Of a stretch of DNA of 64,000 nucleotides, positions 57,101 to 64,000 are shown one piece after another. The notes below the pieces were generated by a model. The model saw only the letters and a list, made by a program, of their open reading frames with translations, searched no databases and had not been told where the DNA came from. The DNA is taken from contig CM038467.1 of the NCBI GenBank assembly GCA_021464415.1, positions 26,403,748-26,467,747 on the forward strand, in the 5' to 3' direction. This DNA is from Lonicera japonica (lineage: Eukaryota; Streptophyta; Magnoliopsida; Dipsacales; Caprifoliaceae). The position numbers and the translations under genes were made by a program. Positions within the stretch are counted from its first letter, which is position 1. Each line of letters opens with the position of its first letter.

Positions 57101-59755
57101 TTCAGCTGTAAAGAGTTGTACATAACCATTTACAGTTCTTTGATTTCTTGTCTCATTAAATCTTGCTAGCTTAGCTATACTAGCTTCGTCTGTTGCTGTT
57201 CTTAAACTATCTAAATAGTTTTTTACAATTCCTTTTAGGGATTGTTCAGCATATCTCCTACATGATTCTGCATCCCAACTTTCGTTAGATGCAAAGCACA
57301 TGTGCATCTGATCTTGCCATTCCTTTAAGGCATTCTTTCTATCTTGTACCTTATCCAAATTTAGGTAGATACCTACTGGATTGATGGCTACTGAAGCCAT
57401 ATTTTTTGTACTTTGAAAGTCTATGGCTGTCGTGGGTAATCCTTTGACATAGTCTGGTTTAGTCTTAATAATACTATCACTATAAATAGGGATATTTATA
57501 GCAGCAGGAGTCTCAAATAGATTAAACCTACTTCTAGAGGCTTCTCCTATTTTAGCATTGTCTCCTCCTGGGATTGCCGTAGCAACTGGAAGTACATGCT
57601 GTTCTTCATTTTTTTCTTTGAATCTTAATTTTCTTAGGAGCTCTTTTGTATCCTGAGAATTTCTTAAGTCTTTTATAATCTCACTAGATATCATCATATT
57701 GTATCTAGTTGATTTGCTTCTATAAAGATTCTTTTTGTATGTGTCTCTTTCTTGATCTGTTAGGTCATGTCCAAAGTTTTGGATCCTGGCCTTCTCATAC
57801 AAAATATCATGATTGTCTATAGAATTTCTGGGTCTATAGTCTAGGGCATGTTGTAACATTCTAGCAGTGCTAGCATTACTACATTCTCCTTCTGAAGGAT
57901 CATCTAAAGTGGAATCTCCCATATTTCTAAATCTTGATTCCTCAGTTCTAATGCTCTTTGCTTTGAACTTAGGAGGAGCAAACTGTATATTAATATTGCC
58001 TGTGACATCATCTTGGGCAATATATAAAGGCTCATTCTGTACGGCCTTTGTCTCTTGGAATTCTGGCAACTGCCAGAGAGTCTTAGCATGTTCTTTCATA
58101 GGTCCAGTATTTCTAATACTGTACGTATTATTAAAGTCTGAAGTATTCGTTCTAACAAGGATTTGTTCATTTACTCTTCCTTGAGGAATACCTGGTTGCA
58201 TTCCTTCGAATGCTTTCTGGGAAAACTTAACATAGCTTTGGTATTCTATATTAATGTTTGCATCTGGTAACACGTAATCTTCATACCCTGTGGCATATAA
58301 GATTAACTTAAAGTGTTTAGCTGTAGGTATAGATACTGTAAATGCAGGAGTGACATTGAAGTACCCTATATTATCTGACATCTCTAATTGGGCTATTCCA
58401 ACTAGGCTCTTCTGAAAATCTTTCCATCTTTTGTCTACTAAGCAACAAAGGATGTTAACTCCATTCTGCGGTCTATGTAGTCCTTGGATTCTTGCTTGGA
58501 AGAGTCCAAAGGTTAGGAATTGAAAGTTCCTGTCTGTTCCTCGGGATCTTAACCAGTCTGGTTCAAAGATCTGAATTTCTGTATAATTCTTTTCGAGGAT
58601 ATGGTTCCTACTACAATATGTCATGTTGTAGCTAGGTGTTTTAGGGATAGCTCCTTCTCGGAACAAGTCTATGTATCTAACTGGAGGAAGTTGTCCATTA
58701 CTAATGGATTCTTCAGCGTACTTCCAATCCATTTCTCCCCATTCTTTCCATTGAAGAGGGTGAGAAATATTTCTTTCTCTCCACCATGTTCTTATGTTGG
58801 AGGAAGAGTCTCTTACTCTTTGGATCATCAGAGTTTGATGTCCAATGCTAGGGGTAAGGCTAGCTACTGTCTTAGTCTTATCTAATCCATCATTTCTGAT
58901 TCTTCTTGTTGAAGATTCTTCTTTTATTATGACGGATGGAGTTTCCTTGAACTTACAAGTGATTTCTTGTTTTTGTTCAATTTTCTTCTCGATTCTATCT
59001 AATGATTCTGAATAATCATTCTGCCTTTTGATTTGACTAATAAGGGTTTCCCTAAGCGCCAACTGGTCTTTATACAATTTGACATATAACTCTTCGTTTA
59101 TAGTCTTTGTATTTTCTTTTAGAGAACTATGTGCTGTAGCAATATATTTTTTTAATTCATGCACATTCATTTTCTCTGAGTCTTGTCTAGAAGCTATCTC
59201 TTCTGTAAGTTTAGCATCTAAAGCCTTGAAACCTCTTTCAAGTTTATCGACATACATCAGTATATGAGGTGTGTCTAAATCTGCTTGACTTGTCTGATTG
59301 GGTTTTTCATAAATGGCCTGTATTCCATTCATGATTTCTTTTAACTGTCTTTCTACCTGATCCGAATTTCTTCTACATTCGTTTATGGTAGATTCTTGAG
59401 TCTTAAAATGGTTTTCCCATTTTCCGTCTAGATAATATGCTAAGTTCTGTTGGAACTTAACAAAATCATTATAGAAGGTTCTTAATCCTTCTGTCTTAGC
59501 TTGTAAATCATTTCTAAGATTTTGAGCAAATTGATATTCACAATCTTGGGTAGCTGCTATAGCTGTAGAAATGAAGTTTAGTCTATCTAGAATACAGAGT
59601 GCTGCTTTGTTAGCACCGCTGATTTCTGATTCGATGAATCTGCGAGAGAATCTTTCATCGCTCATCTTTTCTATTATCTTTCGATAAAAGTCTGATATAT
59701 CTTGTGGAATAATTCCTCCTGGAACTTCTTTCCAATCTGTATTAACTATTTCCAT
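54197..59755 (-). pseudogene. Pararetroviral polyprotein: movement, capsid, protease, reverse transcriptase
   Basis: A frame of 1,852 aa. Residues 1-300: coiled-coil-rich N-terminus. About 350-560: movement protein of the 30K type (GIAQLEMSDNIGYFNVTPAF). About 780-1115: capsid region with a basic arm (KKIKKLFPRRRYFKK) and a Zn knuckle at 1101-1114 whose first Cys is Tyr (YWVCGKTGHFARSC). About 1231-1278: second Cys/His-rich motif as in badnaviruses. Aspartic protease D1377-T-G. Reverse transcriptase 1600-1830 with YIDD at 1761-1764. The frame ends at an in-frame TAA (54197-54199) at the RT/RNase H border, where related viruses continue without a break. No integrase or LTR is present, so this is Caulimoviridae, closest in plan to badna/tungroviruses. 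The copy is otherwise strikingly open. Confidence 0.9.
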
Positions 59756-59757
59756 TT

Positions 59758-60297
59758 TTATATTTCTGGAATATAGTTGTGTAGTCTAGGTATAATCTTA
59801 GATTGCTCAGAGGATAATTTCTTGAGCTCTATATCTAATTGGCGAATATGTTTTGACAATTCGTCAACTTTTGTTTCTAGAGAAGGATTTTGCTCTTTGC
59901 AAATCTTCTTCGTTTCTCTAGTTGTGTTGAGGATTTCTCTCAACGTGGTAACAAAATCTGAAGGGATTTGTTGGTCTAGTTCTTTAATAAGTCTAGTATT
60001 ATTTTTGGTCTTTAAATCCAGAAGCTGGATGTCTGATTTGATCTTTTGGAGATCAATATGAGTCTGTTGCAAAACTAATAATAAATATTGGTTTTGGTCT
60101 AATAAGCAATTTATTGCTCCTGCAATAACCTGCTTGCTTTCTGAGTGTTTTAAAGGTATATGTTCTTCGTGTGAACAACTTTTAATCTGTGTTGTTAAAC
60201 ACCCTTCTGTTCCGATGTGGTGAGTCGGAATTGGTTGGTAGTCTGGATTTGTTCCAAAAATAGAGGTGTAGATGCGAGGGAATATTCCCAAGGGCAT
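59758..60297 (-). CDS. Pararetroviral ORF A, 179 aa, coiled-coil (virion-associated type)
   Basis: The intact frame ends in TAA two bases before the polyprotein ATG, the tight packing used by badna/tungroviruses for leaky scanning. The C-terminal half is a heptad-like coiled coil (VDELSKHIRQLDIELKKLSS), as in virion-associated proteins (ORF2 of badnaviruses). The ATG at 60297 is the first in frame after the primer site. Confidence 0.75.
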   Translation of the reverse strand: MPLGIFPRIYTSIFGTNPDYQPIPTHHIGTEGCLTTQIKSCSHEEHIPLKHSESKQVIAGAINCLLDQNQYLLLVLQQTHIDLQKIKSDIQLLDLKTKNNTRLIKELDQQIPSDFVTTLREILNTTRETKKICKEQNPSLETKVDELSKHIRQLDIELKKLSSEQSKIIPRLHNYIPEI

Positions 60298-60357
60298 CTA
60301 TGAAGTCAACGTCTATTGTTGAAGTCTGTGAGGAAAGGAGTTTGGGATAACTCACTA

Positions 60358-60369
60358 CCTCTGATACCA
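60358..60369 (-). other. Viral tRNA-Met primer-binding site
   Basis: TGGTATCAGAGG on the minus strand matches 11 of 12 bases of the caulimovirid site (TGGTATCAGAGC) complementary to initiator tRNA-Met. It lies 60 bases upstream of ORF A and close to the end of the integrated copy, so the genome is linearised near the minus-strand discontinuity. Confidence 0.85.
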
Positions 60370-60475
60370 AATTGGGGTTCTTACTCTTTTTGTAAATCTG
60401 AAGGGTTACAAATTAATTTATACCCAAGTCTAAGGACTAAAGTCTAATTTCTAAACTTGTCTAATAAAGACAAAA

Positions 60476-60566
60476 AGTCTAAATCACCTTATTTATATAA
60501 ATAAGTAAAAAACTACCTTATTCTTACAAATAAATTATAAAAGTGCCTTAGTCATAAAAAGAACTC
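60476..60566. repeat. Right terminal inverted repeat
   Basis: Inverted partner of 50219-50309, with the same 29-bp sub-repeat structure. A minus-strand TATATAAA (60492-60499) lies inside it and could drive transcription into ORF A. Confidence 0.75.
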
Positions 60567-60575
60567 AAAAGTAAG
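60567..60575. other. 9-bp target-site duplication, right copy
   Basis: AAAAGTAAG, identical to 50210-50218. Confidence 0.75.
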
Positions 60576-60800
60576 TGATCGAGGTCAGCATATTAGGCTA
60601 TCAGGTTAACAAATTTCATACCTAACCGCTTGACTCCGTCAGCATATTATATATATATATATATATGACATAATCAATTCTCAAGACCTATGTACATGTC
60701 ACGTGACATGTACATAAAAGGAGACAAAGTCATATGACAAAACGTTTATATAGTATATTTATTATTTAATTTAATTTATCACATAAATGTGCCTATGATA
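60576..60800 (+). repeat. Duplicated block, right half (flank of the virus-bearing element)
   Basis: Aligns with 63000-63400 in the same orientation (AATTTCATACCTAACC, GACATAATCAATTCTCAAGA, GACAAAGTCATATGACAA, TATTATTTAATTTAATTT). The second copy has an extra MITE of about 150 bp at 63100. Confidence 0.85.
60690..60715. promoter_or_regulatory. Perfect 26-bp palindrome centred on a G-box
   Basis: Symmetrical around CACGTG (arms ATGTACATGT / ACATGTACAT). The paralogous copy near 63290 is imperfect, so the symmetry is either ancestral or recently gained. No gene follows on either side. Confidence 0.6.
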
Positions 60801-60853
60801 TACTATAAAAAAGTCAACTCTTCAATACACAACTTCGTAGACTTATTTATATA

Positions 60854-61216
60854 GGGCAAATTTTTCATGCGGATTATTGTTTATGAATTATCTGCATGGA
60901 TTAGTCCATTTGACACTTTTTTCAATAAAATTTTTTGATAAAATTTGGTGTGAATGTTATTCGATCATCGTGTGTAAAACATCTCCACCAAGTTTCATCA
61001 AAAAAATTAACCGGGAAGTGGGTTAACTACGTGATTGAAAAATATTGATCAATATTTTTCAATCATGTAGTTAACCCACTTCCCGGTTGAATTTTTTGAT
61101 GAAACTTGGTAGAGATGTTCTACACACGATGAAAAACATCCTCACCAAATTTCATCGGGAAGCGGCCAATCCGTACGGGTGGTTTGTGAGTAGTAATCCG
61201 TACTAGAAATGCTCCC
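60854..61216. mobile_element. Foldback MITE (363 bp), Mutator-like
   Basis: The element is almost wholly an inverted repeat folding at about 61049 (ATATTGATCAATAT). Arms share CGGGAAGTGGGTTAACTAC, CACCAAGTTTCATCAAAAAA and CATCGTGTGTA. Termini are GGGCAAATTTTTCATGCGGA and GGGAGCATTTCTAGTACGGA. TATTTATATA flanks both ends (60844-60853, 61217-61226), a 9-10-bp duplication. Confidence 0.8.
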
Positions 61217-61226
61217 TATTTATATA

Positions 61227-62215
61227 TATATATATATATATACTTCACGTCTTCTTTTTAAAATTACAAGTATTTTATGCAAAATAAATAAAATCCGATA
61301 GTTGAGTAAAAGTGGAATGCGTGAGAAGTTAAAAAAAAATTGTGAAAAGTTGAGAATTTATACTCAACTACAATGCATTAAAAGAATAAAATCGACTAAA
61401 ACAACTTGAATTGACATATTTTGGTCGATTCATTTTTGCTCACAGTCCAGTACAGTGTAAATTTAAAAAAAAATCAAAACTTATATTTGGTTTTCGGTTT
61501 ATGAATAATAAAAGTTTATGGGTCAAATAGGGGAAATTAGTTTAAGCTAATTCCACAGTTCAACCTAATTGATCGTGCAAAAATCCATGGAAGTGGTTTG
61601 GTTCGACTAAGCAATAAATTAGATTAATAGACTATGCACCCCTTAGATACGACATTCTGAGTATGCATGCCATTTGAAATTACAACTAATGCACAAAAAT
61701 ATGAACTATGCTTCTAAATGTAATATACAATGTTTAAAAAAAAAATTGTACATAATGTTATCATTATAATTATGGAATTTGTTTTATTTATCTTGATTAG
61801 TAGGTTTCAAATATAATTGTTTTATTAAAATTCGATTTTTCAATTAAAAAAATGGCATTTTAAAATTTTAAAAGTAAATTGATGGGAGAGAAAATAAATT
61901 GAAAAGGCAGTATATGGAGTGGATGTGGTGTATTTGATTGTGTGTTTAAAGTATATATGTTTCTCACTCTTGATTTGACACTTTAATGTGAGAGTAAAAT
62001 TATATCTAAAGATGTAAATTGTGTTTGAAAATAAGGAAAGAATTTTTGAGCTATGAGCTATGAGCTTTTAAGAGAATGATATATTTGACTTTATTTCCCT
62101 TCTAATATAGATGTAAAAACCCTCTTGTCATATCCTCGCCGTTGGATTCATTATTTTCATCTTGTCCATCTAATTTTATTTTCAGTGGTCAATTTATAAA
62201 CGGTATTTTATACTT
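61227..62215. other. AT-rich intergenic sequence, nothing recognised
   Basis: It begins with the rest of an (AT)n tract. No gene or repeat structure seen. Confidence 0.6.
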
Positions 62216-62221
62216 TGATTA

Positions 62222-62269
62222 GATGATGATAATGATAACGATAACAATAACAATAACAATAACAGTAAC

Positions 62270-62307
<38 letters not shown>

Positions 62308-62326
62308 CAACAACAACAATAATAAT
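62222..62326. repeat. Compound (ATA/ACA)n microsatellite
   Basis: GATAAC/AATAAC units grade into (AATAAT)n and (AAC)n. The tyrosine/cysteine-rich frame on the minus strand is a by-product. Confidence 0.9.
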
Positions 62327-62594
62327 GCATAAACCATCTCTGATAATTTTTTTCATTTAAACGTGCTAGATGGCACGAGTATACGTTAGTAATAATAATA
62401 AATGTACCCGAACTATCGCCAATAAATTTTATATTTAATTGTGTTGAATGACACATTCATACCCAAGTGATTAATAAAAAACGTGCCTAAACATATATTA
62501 TTTTCATTCTTGTCCATCTGATTTTTTTAAGTGGTCAATTCATAAATAGTATTTTTTTTTCTCTGATTTCTACTATAGATATATACCCAAATTT

Positions 62595-63420
62595 TAACTA
62601 GTGAGGATTCTACTGACTTTAGTTGAATCTAGAATCTATACTATTATAAATCATAAGCAAATTTTTTGCAAGGTAGGTGAAATTAGGAAACTTAAATAAT
62701 ACATGTTATTCCTATTTGACCAAATACTATTTAAAGTTTTACATTGTTTTAAAAATGTATACATAATTTCAAAAATTATATACAAACAAAGTGTTTGGGA
62801 GTTTCAGTTTTCCCTTTATTATTATTTTCCTTAAAAATATGTTAGTATCAAAGTTTGAACCGATTATTTTTATTATGGTTAAAATATTTAACTATCCGGT
62901 TAATACTTATTTCATTTTTATGTTTTATAATTTAAAATAAATGATATAAGTGCACATGCATTATATGTACTTTCTGTGTCTATTAATTTTAAAATTAAGT
63001 GGGATCAACTAATCCTATTCGGTTAAATGTAGTTAGGCCATGAGGTAATTAGCAATTTCATACCTAACCACTTCATCTCGTCAATATACTTAGTATATAC
63101 GGGAAATTTTAAGTGCGGCCACTCTGTACGGACTGGTTTTTCTTATAACGATTTTACGTTATAAAAAACATCTTTGAAATATTTTTATAACGGAAAACCG
63201 TCGTAAAAAGACCAATTCATAATGATTGGTTTGTACTAAAAACGGATCCATATCTTATATATATAGATATGATATAATCAATTGTTAAGATCTATGTACA
63301 TATCACATGACACGTATATAAAAGGGGACAAAGTCATATGACAACACGTATATATAGTATTTTTATTATTTAATTTAATTTTATCATATAAGCATGATAC
63401 ACGGTATACTGAGTATAACT
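62595..63420 (+). repeat. Paralogous empty site of the virus-bearing element
   Basis: 62595-62998 matches the left flank (49850-50218) and 62990-63420 matches the right flank (60567-60800), contiguous here. It shows the ancestral sequence without the 10.3-kb insertion, apart from a small MITE. Confidence 0.8.
63100..63252. mobile_element. Small MITE related to 60854-61216
   Basis: Starts CGGGAAATTTTAAGTGCGGC and ends TTTGTACTAAAAACGGATCC, similar to the termini of the foldback MITE. Internal inverted arms (AACGATTTTACGTTAT / ATAACGGAAAACCGTCGT, GACTGGTTTTTC / AAAAAGACCAATT). Absent from the paralogous right flank at about 60650. Confidence 0.6.
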
Positions 63421-63734
63421 ATAGAATAAACACTTAAAGATCCATTTGAGATAATAATGTAAAAAAAAAAATTATTGATTTTTGTAAGAAGTTAAAAAAT
63501 AAGTTTAAACATGTGGGCATATGTGTTCTTACTTTGTTACTTTTTTCCATAAAGAAATTTTCTTTGGTGGTCGAGGAACAAATTTTTTTCACAAAAAATT
63601 AAGAAAGATATAGGATATCAATTCATAAAATAAACATGGAGAATATCTCATTACATGACTTAACTTATTTTTCAACTTCTTACTTAAATCAAATATTTTT
63701 ATTTTACTTTTTTAAATTGTCATTAAACGGTGCC

Positions 63735-64000
63735 TTAAGGGCCTGTTTGGTATGTGTTTTTTTTCTTTTTTTCCCTTAAATTTTAAAAACTCAACTCAAA
63801 ATCAACTTTATTTTTACACTTCTCAAAATTTATTTCATTTTACTTTCTCTCTCTAAATTTTTTTTAAAACACCATAACTTTAAATTTAAAAATAAAAATT
63901 AAATTAAAAATATATATTTAAAATATACTCGTCGAAATCTATAAAATAAGATCCATTGTGACTATTTTTTAAAAAAAATTTAGGAGATTTTTTAGTTGGT
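63735..64000 (+). mobile_element. MITE (family of 46670-47013), cut by window end
   Basis: GGGCCTGTTTGGTATGTG, then TTTACTTTCTCTC, CACCATAACTTTAAAT, ATATATATTTAAAATA and ATCTATAAAATAAGATCCAT in the same order as the copy at 46670. Confidence 0.7.

Larger units (their letters stand above)
50219..60566 (-). mobile_element. TIR-bounded unit carrying an endogenous pararetrovirus (10,348 bp)
   Basis: The unit starts GAGTTTTTTG (50219) and its other end, reverse complemented, starts GAGTTCTTTT (60566). About 64 of the first 91 positions match without gaps. Both ends are made of 29-bp sub-repeats of the type AATAGGGT..TTTT...CTTATTT. AAAAGTAAG occurs directly outside each end (50210-50218 and 60567-60575). 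The paralogous flanks at 62.6-63.4 kb are joined without insertion and carry a single AAAATTAAG at the junction. A 9-bp duplication and long terminal inverted repeats starting GAG are typical of Mutator-like elements. No transposase is present; the interior is Caulimoviridae sequence. Confidence 0.8.

Noticed and set aside
50310..60475. Mutator transposase within the TIR-bounded unit
   Set aside because: No MULE DDE or SWIM-zinc-finger text in any frame; all large frames are viral.
50219..60566. Interpretation as a Ty3/gypsy LTR retrotransposon
   Set aside because: No direct LTRs, no integrase or chromodomain; a movement-protein region, badnavirus-type Cys motifs and 35S-like promoter point to Caulimoviridae.
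62208..62456. Tyr/Cys-rich frame
   Set aside because: It translates a trinucleotide microsatellite.

Overview
This window is plant nuclear DNA, almost certainly from a eudicot. Supporting signs are a TIR-type resistance-gene exon (TIR-NLR genes are a eudicot trait), a RIN4/NOI domain, a nepenthesin/CDR1-like aspartic protease, spliceosomal introns, a plastid rRNA insert, and dense LTR-retrotransposon, MULE-, CACTA- and Harbinger-like sequence. The species cannot be named from the sequence alone.

Layout. 1-7.2 kb: layered transposon debris (CACTA end, two related long LTRs, copia remnants; the solo LTR at 3329-6013 has a perfect 5-bp target duplication). 7.2-20.5 kb: a nested stack. An old repeat (second copy at 39.3-40.3 kb) was hit by a solo LTR (7220-8675) and by a TIR element (9714-20417), which was itself hit by a 9.9-kb LTR element (10166-20072). 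That element has 2-kb LTRs, no gag-pol and several tandem arrays. 22.2-28.6 kb, minus strand: a five-exon gene whose exons join in frame to encode about 955 residues: a TIR domain, an RPS2-like LRR region with no NB-ARC, and the C-terminal part of RIN4 with one NOI domain and a Cys-rich tail. 28.7-44.5 kb: AT-rich intergenic DNA with MITEs, an orphan ribosomal-type promoter, a solo LTR and unrecognised exon-like pieces. 44.5 kb: a plastid 23S rRNA fragment. 45.1-46.4 kb: a TIR element. 47.1-48.4 kb: an intact aspartic protease gene. 50.2-60.6 kb: a nearly complete endogenous pararetrovirus (Caulimoviridae, badna/tungro-like) on the minus strand. 60.6-64 kb: duplicated flanking DNA and MITEs.

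Two things stand out. (1) The TIR-LRR-RIN4 fusion places a guard-type LRR and its classical guardee in one polypeptide, with no nucleotide-binding domain and a TIR that appears to lack its catalytic Glu. (2) The pararetrovirus lies between diverged terminal inverted repeats of about 91 bp that carry 29-bp sub-repeats, and these are bounded by a 9-bp direct repeat. A nearby paralogous copy of the flanks (62.6-63.4 kb) has no insertion, so the whole 10,348-bp unit looks like a Mutator-like transposon carrying a virus genome.

All coordinates, splice sites and identities were read by hand. No database search or expression data was available.
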